Shown in pieces: positions 17,731 to 26,435 of a DNA stretch of 64,000 nucleotides. The stretch is from positions 55,546 to 119,545 of the forward strand of contig CADDZE010000001.1 of NCBI GenBank assembly GCA_902812465.1. The letters are read 5' to 3'. The notes under the pieces were generated by a model. It was not told the DNA's origin, searched no databases, and saw only the letters and a program-made list of their open reading frames with translations. Origin of the DNA: Acidobacteriota bacterium. Lineage in GTDB: Bacteria > Acidobacteriota > Terriglobia > UBA7540. A program made the position numbers and the translations under genes. Every line of letters starts with the position of its first letter. The first letter of the stretch is position 1.

Positions 17731-18534
17731 ATGGCCAGCCGGCCCATCATCACCCTGACGACGGATTTCGGCCATGCCGACCACTACGTGGGCGTGCTGA
17801 AGGGAGTGATTCTGGGAATCAATCCTGAGGCGACCCTTGTCGACCTATGCCACGAAGTCCGCTCGCACGACATTTTGGATGGTGCCTATACCCTGGCTCA
17901 GGGCTACCGCTACTTCCCGCCCGGCACGATTCACGTGGTGATAATCGATCCGGGCGTAGGAAGCGCGCGCCGGCCCATCCTGGTGCGCGCCTCCGCCCAC
18001 CACTTCGTGGCGCCGGACAACGGGGTGCTCTCCTTCGTCTACCAGCGCGAACCGGAAATCGAGGTGAGGCACATCACCGCCGAGCGTTATTTCCTTCACC
18101 CGGTCAGCCAGACCTTTCACGGGCGCGATATCTTCTCTCCCGTGGCAGCATGGCTCAGCCGGGGCGAAGAACCGAAAAGATTCGGCGAGGCCGTCACCGA
18201 CTACGTCAAGCTTACTCCGCCTCAGCCGCGTCGCGTTGACGGGCGCCGATGGAAAGGGGTGACGTTGCACATCGATAAGTTCGGCAACATCATCACCAAC
18301 ATCACGCCCGCCGACGTGCCAGAGCTTTTCTCCGATTCTGCGCCCGGCTTTCGGATAGTGGTGAACCAGTACGAAATTACCCGTTTGTATCCCTCGTACT
18401 CGCAGGGGAAGCCGTCCGAGATTTTTGCCATCCTGGGCAGTTCCGGCTACCTCGAGATTGCCACCAACCGGGGATCGGCGGCTGAGGTGTTGGGCGTGGG
18501 GCGCGGGGCTGAGGTGAACCTGGAGCTGGAATAG
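17731..18534 (+). CDS. SAM hydroxide adenosyltransferase (DUF62 family)
   Basis: 267 residues matching the S-adenosyl-L-methionine hydroxide adenosyltransferase family, which hydrolyses SAM to adenosine and methionine and is related to fluorinases and chlorinases. Seen motifs are LTTDFGHADHYVGV (conserved Asp12), VIIDPGVGS, APDNGVLS, TFHGRDIFSPVAA and DKFGNIITNI. Its length is normal. A weak inverted repeat lies at 17653-17685, between the TPR gene and this start. The physiological role is not settled for the family. It converges with the CorC-like gene, whose stop is four bases away. Confidence 0.92.
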   Translation: MASRPIITLTTDFGHADHYVGVLKGVILGINPEATLVDLCHEVRSHDILDGAYTLAQGYRYFPPGTIHVVIIDPGVGSARRPILVRASAHHFVAPDNGVLSFVYQREPEIEVRHITAERYFLHPVSQTFHGRDIFSPVAAWLSRGEEPKRFGEAVTDYVKLTPPQPRRVDGRRWKGVTLHIDKFGNIITNITPADVPELFSDSAPGFRIVVNQYEITRLYPSYSQGKPSEIFAILGSSGYLEIATNRGSAAEVLGVGRGAEVNLELE

Positions 18535-18538
18535 TGAG

Positions 18539-19960
18539 TTAGGCTTCGGCGCGCGCGGGCGGTGAGACGGCTTCTCCGGGCGGTGCAGGAAGCTTTTCAA
18601 CAGCGACTGTAGCCACCCGGCGCTGGTCCATTTCCCGAACGGTGAAGCGGTAGCCTTCGAACACGAAGGATTCACCGCCGCGCGGTATGATGCCCAAGCG
18701 CGCCAGCACGAAGCCGCCCAAGGTTTCGTATCCGGCGTCGCGCGGCAGCACGAGGCCGAATTCGTCAGCCAGCTCGCGCAGCGTCGTGGCGCCGTCAATG
18801 AGCAGGAGATTGTCACTGATGCGGCGGACGGGCGGCTCCGCCGGACGCTTTTCGCTTTCGATGTCGCCCACGATTTCGGCGAGGATATCATCGACCGTGA
18901 CCAGGCCGACGTAAGTTCCGAATTCGTCCACCACCAGGGCGACGGGTGCGCGCTTGCGTCGCGCTTGGGCGAGCATCTGGCTCAAGGTGGTGGTTTCCGG
19001 AACCACCAAGGGCTCTCGAAGAATGGCCCGCAGGTCAAAGGGCGTATCCAAGGGAATGTGCCTCTCAAAGCGCTGGAAGGCCACACGCAGCAGATCGCGC
19101 GTCGAGAGGATGCCGATGACGCGATCTGGCGAGCCCTCATAAATGGGAATGCGCGAATGGGGATTCTGTGCTGCGCGCGCCAGGAGCTGGCGGAGATCCC
19201 AGGTGGCAGGCCAGCGCTCCACCTGAGGCCAGGGCACCATCACCTCGCGCACCCGTACCCGCTGCAGGTTGAAAACGCCATGGATCATCTCCTCTTGTTC
19301 GATGGCCAGCAAGCCGCGCTGGCGAATGGCCGAGACGATGAGCTTGACTTCCTCGGGTGTGTGCGGCGGACCCGAACCACCGGTGGCGCTGCCCGCAGCC
19401 GTCAGGATCATCTCGGCGAGGGTGTGGAGCACTCGCACGGGATACGCAGCGAGCTTGAAGTACAAAGTCATGGGCCGCGCCACGAGCAGTGCTACCAGCT
19501 CGGCGCGCTCGTAGGCCAGCGTTTTCGGCACCAGCTCTCCCAGAGCCATGAGCAACGTCGTCACCAGGGCAAATGCCAGCAGGAGGGCGATCGTGTGCGC
19601 GGCAGCGAACGAGACATGGGGGTGCAGGTAGTTCTCGAACGCGCTTTGCAGCGCGTCGGCCAGGAAGCCTTCCCCCAGCCAGCCCAGGAGAAGGCTGGCG
19701 GCGGTGATGCCAAGTTGAGTTCCCGAGAAGAGGCGCCCAACATCGGCGAGGAGCGATTGCACGAGGCGTGCACTGGAGTTGCCACCGGCGGCGAGCTGCT
19801 CCAGGCGCGTGCGGCGCACGGTCAGCAAGGCACATTCGGCGGCAACAAAAAACGCATTGGCCAGCACGAGTCCCAGAATGAGGAGGACTCTCAGCGCCAC
19901 CCTCATATGACCGTCATTATGACCCTTGCGGCGCGGGCGATAAAGCTTGGCGCCGGGCAC
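18539..19960 (-). CDS. CNNM/CorC (HlyC) family membrane protein with CBS pair
   Basis: 473 residues. An N-terminal CNNM/DUF21 membrane domain (about 20-200, helices such as VLLILGLVLANAFFVAAECALL) is followed by a CBS pair (about 215-345) and a C-terminal CorC_HlyC domain (about 360-445, RISDNLLLIDGATTLRELADEF). Family members handle Mg2+/Co2+ or are involved in metal efflux; activity here is inferred. The start is GTG at 19960, four bases after the stop of the NifU-like gene, with GGGGA upstream. The ATG at 19906 is an alternative that begins right at the first helix. Confidence 0.9.
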   Translation of the reverse strand: MPGAKLYRPRRKGHNDGHMRVALRVLLILGLVLANAFFVAAECALLTVRRTRLEQLAAGGNSSARLVQSLLADVGRLFSGTQLGITAASLLLGWLGEGFLADALQSAFENYLHPHVSFAAAHTIALLLAFALVTTLLMALGELVPKTLAYERAELVALLVARPMTLYFKLAAYPVRVLHTLAEMILTAAGSATGGSGPPHTPEEVKLIVSAIRQRGLLAIEQEEMIHGVFNLQRVRVREVMVPWPQVERWPATWDLRQLLARAAQNPHSRIPIYEGSPDRVIGILSTRDLLRVAFQRFERHIPLDTPFDLRAILREPLVVPETTTLSQMLAQARRKRAPVALVVDEFGTYVGLVTVDDILAEIVGDIESEKRPAEPPVRRISDNLLLIDGATTLRELADEFGLVLPRDAGYETLGGFVLARLGIIPRGGESFVFEGYRFTVREMDQRRVATVAVEKLPAPPGEAVSPPARAEA

Positions 19961-19963
19961 CAG

Positions 19964-20332
19964 CTATCCCCGACTCTGGGCAGCCAGCGCCAACAAACGC
20001 TTGAGACCGTCGACAGCCAGAACACTGGCGTGGTGAGCCGCTGGAGGCAGGCCGCCGAGGCTGGCTTCCACGTCTTCGGGACGTATGCGCTCCAGCTCTC
20101 CGAGGGGATGCCCCGCCAGCATCTCCGTCAGGCAGGAAGCACACGCCACCGCGGGAATGCACCCATCGACACAGAAGGTTGCCCGCTTCACCATGCCGTC
20201 CTCCACCTGCGCCCAGAGCTTCAACAGATCGCCGCAAACGGGATTGGTGGTCTCGGTGTAAACATCCGCATCCGGGAGCTCGCCGTGGTTACGTGGATGC
20301 CGGTAATGATCAAGAACCTGCGCCGAATACAT
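19964..20332 (-). CDS. NifU/IscU-like Fe-S scaffold protein lacking the third cysteine
   Basis: 122 residues aligned along IscU/NifU-N. The first ligand is C33 in NPVCGD, with the conserved Asp35. The second is C58 in DGCIPAVACASC. The third position, normally HC in LPPxxxHCSxLA, reads LPPAAHHASVLAVD, so Ala102 (codon GCC) replaces Cys. Assembly on this scaffold would therefore need another ligand such as His100/His101, or the protein has another role. It lies between a ZIP transporter and a CorC-like gene on the same strand, with no iscS or suf gene nearby. Confidence 0.85.
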   Translation of the reverse strand: MYSAQVLDHYRHPRNHGELPDADVYTETTNPVCGDLLKLWAQVEDGMVKRATFCVDGCIPAVACASCLTEMLAGHPLGELERIRPEDVEASLGGLPPAAHHASVLAVDGLKRLLALAAQSRG

Positions 20333-20423
20333 GAGCGTGGGGAGGAGCGAGGTGCCCAGTCCTGGGGCCGCGGCGTCTGCAGCTTGCAGGGCTGCCTTCT
20401 CTTGCGGCTGCTGGGAGTGAGGG

Positions 20424-21155
20424 CTAGCCCTCCAGAAAAATCCACCGCAGGACCAGCACTAGGGCCACGCCGCTGCCCACGCCCGCGGCCATGCGCCATC
20501 CGGGCTCGCGGTTGACTTCGGGAATGAGGTCGGATGCCGCCACGTACAACGTCACGCCGCCCGATAGCGCCAGCCCGTAGCTCACCCAGCGCCTCGTGGC
20601 CGCCATGACCACGATACCTGCTAGCCGCGAAAGGCCCAGGGCCCCGGCGGACCACAACCCCGCTGCACGGCGCCGTCGTGCCGCCACCATGATCGACGCC
20701 ATGGTAAACCCTTCCGGAATGTTGTGCAAAAGGACCGCACCAAAGATCACCAATCCCAGCCAAGGGGAGATCAGAAACCCGGAGGCGATGGCCACACCGT
20801 CGAAGAAGGTGTGCGCTAGGAGACCGGCCAGCGCCAGGTACGCAGTCCGCTGCCTCAGGAACTGGTCCAAGTGGGTCTCTTCTCCAAAATGGAAGTGCGA
20901 CGGCCAGGTGTGCTCGAAGAAATGCACGATGAAGTATCCGAGCAAGACACCTAGGGGTGCGCTGCGGGGCGCCAGGCGCAGGCTTTCAGGCACCATCTCG
21001 GTCAGTGCCGTGGCCAGCATGAAGCCCGAGCCCAAGCCGACAAACCAGGCTAGCAAGGTGCGGCTCCAGGAGCGCGCCGCCACAATTGCCGCGCCCACGA
21101 GGTTCGCCAGGCCCGCGACTACGCCCAGCACCAGACTAATCACCAGCTCTGACAT
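20424..21155 (-). CDS. ZIP-family divalent metal transporter
   Basis: 243 residues with about eight membrane helices. The ZIP metal-site motifs are visible: LAHTFFDGVAIASG and LLHNIPEGFTMA, each with the His/Asp/Glu ligands of helices IV and V. It probably imports zinc or a related metal. A His-rich loop (HFFEHTWPSHFHFGEETH) between early helices may bind metal. ATG at 21155 is the only sensible start. It appears to head a minus-strand group with the NifU-like and CorC-like genes, hinting at shared metal homeostasis. Confidence 0.9.
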   Translation of the reverse strand: MSELVISLVLGVVAGLANLVGAAIVAARSWSRTLLAWFVGLGSGFMLATALTEMVPESLRLAPRSAPLGVLLGYFIVHFFEHTWPSHFHFGEETHLDQFLRQRTAYLALAGLLAHTFFDGVAIASGFLISPWLGLVIFGAVLLHNIPEGFTMASIMVAARRRRAAGLWSAGALGLSRLAGIVVMAATRRWVSYGLALSGGVTLYVAASDLIPEVNREPGWRMAAGVGSGVALVLVLRWIFLEG

Positions 21156-21233
21156 CGGCTTTCGGGTGGGTCCTCATTGCCGTGCCTTAACTCACTTTCC
21201 GGTAGTGAGGGTTCAACCCCTCAAGCAGCGCTG

Positions 21234-22316
21234 CTATCCTGCATGCCGGAAGTGGACCACTTCACCATCCCTGATCACGTACTCCTTGCCTTCCAGGCGG
21301 AGCCGCCCGCGGCTTCGCGCCTCGGCGAATCCGCCGGCCGCGACTAAGTCGTCGTACGCTATCACTTCGGCACGGATGAAACCACGCTGGATGTCGGAGT
21401 GGATCTCGCCCGCCGCTTCCAGGGCAGTGGTGCCGCGGCGGATCGTCCAGGCGCGGCACTCATCTTCGCCGACGGTGAAGAAGGAGAGAAGGCCGAGCAA
21501 ATGGTAGCAGGCGCGGATGAGTCGGGACACGGCCGACTCCCTCAAGCCGTAGCTGGCCAGGAACTCCTCAGCCTCGACCGGATCGAGCTCCGCCACTTCC
21601 GCTTCGACCTTACCGCAGATGGCGGTGGCCTCCGTTTGAGCCCGAGGCCGCAGGCCCGCTTCGGCTGCCAACGCTTCCGCAGCATCTACGCGGGCAGCGT
21701 CCTCCTCACTTAGGTTGAAAACATACAACACAGGCTTGGCGGAAAGAAAAGCAAAGCCGCGGATCAATTGCCTTTCTTCAGGCGTCAAGGCCAGCTCCCG
21801 GAGCGGTGTTTGATTCTCGAGCGCGCTCTTCACAGCGTTCAGGGTGTGGAGCTCTCTTTCCAGGTTCGGATTCCTCTGCTTCTTTACATCCTTTTCCAGG
21901 CGCTCGAGGCGCTTCTCGATAATGGCCAGGTCCGAAAGCATCAGCTCCAGCTCAACGTTCTCGATGTCCTTTTGCAGGTTCGCTTCCCCGCTGAGTGGTG
22001 AAGTGGACTCGTCGCCGAAGGCTCGCACGACGTGCGCCAGAGCGTCGAACTCCCTCAGCGTTGCTGCCGCCGCGCCGGAACGCGCCAAGTCGATCACGCT
22101 GCCTGGCGTATCCACGCACTCGATGGTGGCGTGAATGGTCTTCTTGGGTCGGTAAATCTCGCTTAGCCGGTCCAGCCGGGAGTCGGGCACGCGGACCACC
22201 CCGACCCGCAACTCCGTTTTTCCCGCCGCCGGGCCCGCGCCCTGAGCCCGCGTGAGAATACGGAAGAGAGTCGTCTTTCCGGCCTGGGCCAGTCCTATAA
22301 TCCCGATTTTGAACAC
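21234..22316 (-). CDS. ychF: YchF/OLA1-family P-loop NTPase
   Basis: 360 residues. Walker A is G8-LAQAGK-T15, Walker B-like is DTPG at 69-72, and the G4 element is N201-L-S-E204, the NxxE form that gives this family ATP preference over GTP. A coiled-coil insertion lies at about 120-170. The C-terminal TGS domain is clear (FFTVGEDECRAWTI, GEIHSDIQRGFIRAEVIAYDDL). It is a ribosome-associated NTPase involved in stress and translation. The segment after DTPG differs from the usual LVKGAS-type sequence of classical YchF, so this is a divergent member. It is followed by the ZIP gene, 78 bases away. Confidence 0.9.
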   Translation of the reverse strand: MFKIGIIGLAQAGKTTLFRILTRAQGAGPAAGKTELRVGVVRVPDSRLDRLSEIYRPKKTIHATIECVDTPGSVIDLARSGAAAATLREFDALAHVVRAFGDESTSPLSGEANLQKDIENVELELMLSDLAIIEKRLERLEKDVKKQRNPNLERELHTLNAVKSALENQTPLRELALTPEERQLIRGFAFLSAKPVLYVFNLSEEDAARVDAAEALAAEAGLRPRAQTEATAICGKVEAEVAELDPVEAEEFLASYGLRESAVSRLIRACYHLLGLLSFFTVGEDECRAWTIRRGTTALEAAGEIHSDIQRGFIRAEVIAYDDLVAAGGFAEARSRGRLRLEGKEYVIRDGEVVHFRHAG

Positions 22317-22478
22317 GGTCTCTCCCGCTAGCAGCCAGCCTTGCTTTGAGCGACGCTGATACTACCATAGCCGCGGCTGTATGAACCGCGAAGCACCGCC
22401 AGGATTAGCCCTCACGAGGCGTCATGCTCCGTCTCGGCCAGCGGGAAGTTCCCGGGCGGCCTGGGGTCCCGGGCAGGC

Positions 22479-22988
22479 TCAGAGGGGGCGGGAAAGACTC
22501 CGGTACTGTGCCTCAGCTTCGGCCGGCAGCAAGGCCCAGAGTGTGTAGATTCCTAAGGCCGTACCAAAGGGCACGTGGATCAACGCGATGACTCCCATCA
22601 CCAGAGCCAGGACGCGCCCCCACGTTGCCCGTTGAAGCAGCCCCCAACCCACAAGGAAGTCGAGGGCCGCCATGGCCAAAAAGACCACGGCGAAGGGGAA
22701 AGCCACCGGCCAGATCCAGCTTCGAAATCCCACGGGAACAAACGGAAAGCCCATCCTTTGGAAGGTCAGGAGTCCGAAGGCAGGGATGAGGCGAAAAAGG
22801 CCGAACGCAATCCAGAGAATGCCAAGCAGGTGCACGTGCTTAGCAACATCGCGGCGTCCGGCGCCGGTCTGAGCCAGCCCGGCCTGGCCTGCAGCCTGAT
22901 GGGAACCCCCCGGGTCGACCGGCTTGCCGCAAGCCTGGCAGTACCTTTGGCCGACGCCGATGGTCTGCCCGCACTGGCTGCAATACAT
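22479..22988 (-). CDS. Zinc-ribbon membrane protein
   Basis: 169 residues. A zinc ribbon (CSQCG...CQACG) lies at residues 3-20, then a short linker, then three to four hydrophobic helices (LLGILWIAFGLFRLI; FPFAVVFLAMAALDFLVG; VLALVMGVIALIHV). ATG at 22988 was chosen because AGGAGG lies six bases upstream and the ribbon begins right there. Such ribbon-plus-membrane proteins are common and mostly uncharacterised; no function is assigned. Confidence 0.8.
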   Translation of the reverse strand: MYCSQCGQTIGVGQRYCQACGKPVDPGGSHQAAGQAGLAQTGAGRRDVAKHVHLLGILWIAFGLFRLIPAFGLLTFQRMGFPFVPVGFRSWIWPVAFPFAVVFLAMAALDFLVGWGLLQRATWGRVLALVMGVIALIHVPFGTALGIYTLWALLPAEAEAQYRSLSRPL

Positions 22989-23131
22989 GTTCGTCCTCCT
23001 AAAGCTAGCATACGCCGGGAATGGATTTCGGGTTCCCGCAAACGGATAGATTTCGCTTGACAATTGCGTTACGCTCGAACACCTTAGCAGTTTTCCGTCA
23101 ACCCGAGCGGGTTTTGATTTGCCTCTGGCCG

Positions 23132-24154
23132 ATGAAGGTTCGCGTTTGCTTCCATGACAAATGCTTTGACGGGGCCTGTTCGGCCGCCCTCTTCACCCGC
23201 TTCTACCAAGCCTGCGTGAACCGCGACGCCGATATGCAGTACTATGGGCTATTGCACCGGGCCGGCCAGCTCTTTGACGAATCGATCTTTGACGGCGACG
23301 AAAATGCTATCGTCGACTTCAAGTATTCGAGCTCCGAGCGGCTCACCTGGTGGTTCGATCACCACCAGAGCGCGTTCCTCACCGAGGCGGACGCCCAGCA
23401 CTTCGCCCGCGATACTAGCGGCAAGAAGTTTTATGACCCCTCTTTCCGGTCCTGCACGATGCTCATTGCGGAGATTGCCTCCACCCGCTTTGGATTCCGC
23501 GCCCCTGAGCTGGAGGAGACGATCTACTGGGCCGACTTGATTGACGGCGCCCTTTATCCGGACGCGCGGAGCGCAGTAGAAATGAAGGAGCCGGCGATGC
23601 AGATTACCATGGCCATCGAGGGCTCGACCTCGCCGGACTTTGTCACCAACCTGATCCCGCAACTTGCCTTCAGGCCACTGGCGGAGATTGCCGCTTCGCC
23701 GCCAGTCCACGCAGCCTTCGAACGGTTGCAGCAGCAGCACCTGAAATGGTTAGAGCTGATCCGCGAGCGCGGCGACCTGCGCCAAGGTGTGGTCTTCTTT
23801 GACGTGTCAGACCAGAACATGGAAGGTTTCAATAAGTTTATCCCCTACTACCTCTTTCCCGACGCCATCTACAGCGTGGGACTGAGCCGCTCGCGCGAAA
23901 GGATCAAAGTGGCCGTAGGCAGCAGCCCGTGGCATCCGGCCGGCAAGACGGCCAACCTAGCGTCCATTTGCGAGCGTTACGGCGGAGGCGGGCACGCCAA
24001 GGTCGCGGCGATTTCTCTGCCCCCCGATGACCTCGAGGGTGCCAGGCGAGTGGCGCTAGAGATCGTGGCAGAGCTCCGGCAACATTCCGCTTCTGACTCA
24101 TCCTCGGCGCCTTCCTCCCCACCCGCCAAGGGAGAGACGTCAGGAATTCGCTGA
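23132..24154 (+). CDS. DHH-family phosphoesterase
   Basis: 340 residues with the DHH/DHHA1 layout: metal ligand Asp13 in HDKCFDGACSA, Asp62 (IVDFKYS), the D76-H77-H78 signature in WWFDHHQSAF, Asp137 (DLIDGA), and the C-terminal GGGGHAKVAA of DHHA1 at 284-293. Members cleave small oligonucleotides, pAp or cyclic dinucleotides; the substrate cannot be chosen here. ATG at 23132 sits directly before the first strand. Its stop overlaps the next start by one base (TGATG), so it is cotranslated with the PP2C phosphatase. Confidence 0.88.
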   Translation: MKVRVCFHDKCFDGACSAALFTRFYQACVNRDADMQYYGLLHRAGQLFDESIFDGDENAIVDFKYSSSERLTWWFDHHQSAFLTEADAQHFARDTSGKKFYDPSFRSCTMLIAEIASTRFGFRAPELEETIYWADLIDGALYPDARSAVEMKEPAMQITMAIEGSTSPDFVTNLIPQLAFRPLAEIAASPPVHAAFERLQQQHLKWLELIRERGDLRQGVVFFDVSDQNMEGFNKFIPYYLFPDAIYSVGLSRSRERIKVAVGSSPWHPAGKTANLASICERYGGGGHAKVAAISLPPDDLEGARRVALEIVAELRQHSASDSSSAPSSPPAKGETSGIR

Positions 24155-25029
24155 TGAACGGGATGTGGTCGGTAAGCGCTTTGGGGCTCTCGCATGTAGG
24201 TTCCGTCCGCCGCAACAACGAGGATGCGATGGCCCTGTGCGACCTCGCCACGGGAGAAACCCGCTTCCGGGGGTCACTCTCCCCTCGAACCCTGGGCGTC
24301 CCTGGCGTGCTCATTCTTGTGGCTGACGGGATGGGCGGCGAGGCGTGTGGTGAGGTAGCCAGCCGCATCTGCGCTGAAACCGTGCCCCGGAGCGTTTACC
24401 AGTCCCTTGAGTCGGCCGATCTGCGCCCCGGCGACACAGAACACGTGAAAAGGCTGGCCCGCTTGCTGAAGGAGGCAGCGGAATCCGCTAATGAGGCCAT
24501 CCTCGAGGAGGCGAGCCGGTCGCATTGCCCTGGCATGGGCACAACCCTCACCGCCGCCATCCTGCTGCCAGGTCATCTGGTTGTGGGTCAGGTTGGCGAC
24601 TCGCGCGCCTACCTCATCCGCAACCAGCGCATGACCAGGTTAACGCGGGACCAGACGCTGCTGAACTATCTGGCGGAGATCGGCGCCCCACCTCCAGAAG
24701 ACGCATCGACGGACGTCCGCCGCAGCATCCTGACGCAAGCCGTCGGCACGGCGGAGACATTGGACGTCAAACTCACCCACACAGCGCTCTTCCCGGGTGA
24801 CACCGTGCTGCTTTGCAGCGACGGCCTGTATAACATGGTTTCTGAAGAAGAGCTGACGGAGGTGATTGCCCACGTCTCCCCGCTCGAGGAGCAATGCCAG
24901 GCGCTGATTAACCGGGCCAACGCCCAGGGCGGAAGGGACAACATTACCGTCGTGCTGGCCGTAATCGGTGGAAGTGACCCGGGTGCCGACCGCAAGCCCG
25001 AGGTCGAAGTGGCCGAACTCGTGGTTTGA
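24154..25029 (+). CDS. PP2C-type protein serine/threonine phosphatase
   Basis: 291 residues with the bacterial PP2C (Stp1/PrpC) motifs: VGSVRRNNEDA (Asp24), LVADGMGG (Asp58), GMGTTLTAA, VGDSRAY, LLCSDGLYNMV (Asp223) and GGRDNITVVL (Asp262). All metal-binding aspartates are present, so it should be an active Mn/Mg phosphatase reversing Hanks-type kinase signalling. No kinase gene is in the window. Its ATG overlaps the DHH gene stop, and the next gene starts about 65 bases downstream. Confidence 0.94.
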   Translation: MNGMWSVSALGLSHVGSVRRNNEDAMALCDLATGETRFRGSLSPRTLGVPGVLILVADGMGGEACGEVASRICAETVPRSVYQSLESADLRPGDTEHVKRLARLLKEAAESANEAILEEASRSHCPGMGTTLTAAILLPGHLVVGQVGDSRAYLIRNQRMTRLTRDQTLLNYLAEIGAPPPEDASTDVRRSILTQAVGTAETLDVKLTHTALFPGDTVLLCSDGLYNMVSEEELTEVIAHVSPLEEQCQALINRANAQGGRDNITVVLAVIGGSDPGADRKPEVEVAELVV

Positions 25030-25094
25030 CAAGGCGCAGCAGGCTGAGCAACCAGCAAACACCCGGCTCCTATCGAATCAGTGGGAGTTTCCCA

Positions 25095-26315
25095 ATGCAC
25101 CGTTACCGCACCGCCTTCGTTCTTTCAGCAACGGCAGCGTTTCTTGCTGGTTCGCTAGCTCTGGAGGCTTCTTCCGGAGCCGAGGTTCCCGCAAAGACAA
25201 TCTTATATTTGCGCCTCACAACTCCCGTCAGCACCAAGACCTCGCACCTCCATGATGCCATCAGCGCCCAGGTGGTGCGCGCGGTGATCGTGCCGGGCGG
25301 CGTGGCCATCCCCATGGGTAGCGTGGTAACAGGGCAAATCGACAAGCTGATTCCAAGCTCCACGCCGAATAATCGCGCCCTGCTGCGAATGACGTTCAAC
25401 CACCTCGCGATCCCGGGCCAGCCAGGCACGCTGGATCTCCGCGGCCACGTCACAGCGGTGGAAAACGCCCGCGAACAGGTGCTGGCCGATGGAAAAATTC
25501 AGGGAGTACTTGAAAGTGAGCTGCCCATCACCAGCCTGGGCACGGTGCTCGGAAAGCTGGGACAATCCAATCCCGCCCTCGGTGCCGAGGTGCAAAGAAC
25601 GCTGGGAAAGCCCGATACTTCGATCAACCTCCCGCCTGGCACCGATTTCCAGTTTGTGCTGGATAAGCCGCTCGCCGTCGCGCAACTGTTGCCGCCGGCT
25701 GTACCTGCTCTCCCAGCTGCCCTGGCCTCGAGTCTTCAAGGCCTCCTCGCCAATGCGCCGCAGCGTTCCACTAGCAAGGACGGCAAACCCGGCGATCCGC
25801 TCAACCTGGTTATGATCGGGACCGAAACCCAGATCAAAAAGGCCTTCCAACAGGCGGGGTGGAGTGAGGCGGCAGCCAAGAGCTCCAACACCATTCTGCG
25901 GACGATACGCGCTATGATGGGCGATGAGGGCTATGGTGAGGCTCCGGTCTCCCAGTTGTACCTTTATGGCCACGCTGAGGATCTGGCCTTCGAGAAAATG
26001 CTCGATACGTTCACCAAACGCCATCACTTGCGGTTATGGCGCGCTCCGCTGCAGACAGACGACGGACGTGGCATCTGGCTGGGCGCCGCTACTCACGACA
26101 TAGGGATTGATATTCATCCTGGCATCGTGTCCCATGCGACCGAAGCCGACCTGGACCTTGAGCGTGCGAAGGTGGGTGCGGATCTCGCGTTTTCCGGCTG
26201 CGTGGCATCCCAGCAGCTCATCACGCGACCCAATGCCCTTACCCAAGGGACGACGGCCACCGGTGGCGCCTGGAAGACGGACGGTCGCTTGCTGGCAATC
26301 GAGTTCAAGCCCTGA
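25095..26315 (+). CDS. Secreted protein with LssY C-terminal-like domain
   Basis: 406 residues. A signal peptide spans about 1-28 (HRYRTAFVLSATAAFLAGSLA). The middle region looks like a bacterial trypsin-inhibitor-like or surface beta domain (PVSTKTSHLHDAISAQVVRAV). The C-terminal half (about 235-385) matches the LssY_C domain, with LNLVMIGTETQIKKAFQQAGW, then PVSQLYLYG, LRLWRAP and IWLGAATHDIGI; its role is unknown. Elsewhere LssY_C is often fused to a membrane PAP2 phosphatase, which is absent here. ATG at 25095 has GGGAG upstream. It follows the PP2C gene and may share its transcript. Confidence 0.78.
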   Translation: MHRYRTAFVLSATAAFLAGSLALEASSGAEVPAKTILYLRLTTPVSTKTSHLHDAISAQVVRAVIVPGGVAIPMGSVVTGQIDKLIPSSTPNNRALLRMTFNHLAIPGQPGTLDLRGHVTAVENAREQVLADGKIQGVLESELPITSLGTVLGKLGQSNPALGAEVQRTLGKPDTSINLPPGTDFQFVLDKPLAVAQLLPPAVPALPAALASSLQGLLANAPQRSTSKDGKPGDPLNLVMIGTETQIKKAFQQAGWSEAAAKSSNTILRTIRAMMGDEGYGEAPVSQLYLYGHAEDLAFEKMLDTFTKRHHLRLWRAPLQTDDGRGIWLGAATHDIGIDIHPGIVSHATEADLDLERAKVGADLAFSGCVASQQLITRPNALTQGTTATGGAWKTDGRLLAIEFKP

Positions 26316-26435
26316 ATGCTGGGGGAACTCGAAAAAGGCCGGGTTGCGTTTAGCTCTCTGCGATGCGAGGTCTTGCAGCAACTTAATATCAGCGAGGGTG
26401 ACGAAGCATTCTCTAGCTGAGACAAGAGACTACCC

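Noticed and set aside
17845..18891. 348-codon frame on the minus strand
   Set aside because: It is antisense to the SAM hydrolase and overlaps the end of the CorC-like gene; composition is not protein-like.
18965..20515. 516-codon open frame on the plus strand
   Set aside because: It lies antisense to the CorC-like and NifU-like genes, has low-complexity Gln/His/Arg-rich composition and no recognisable domain.
20596..21507. 303-codon plus-strand frame
   Set aside because: It is antisense to the ZIP transporter and the end of ychF; no family features.
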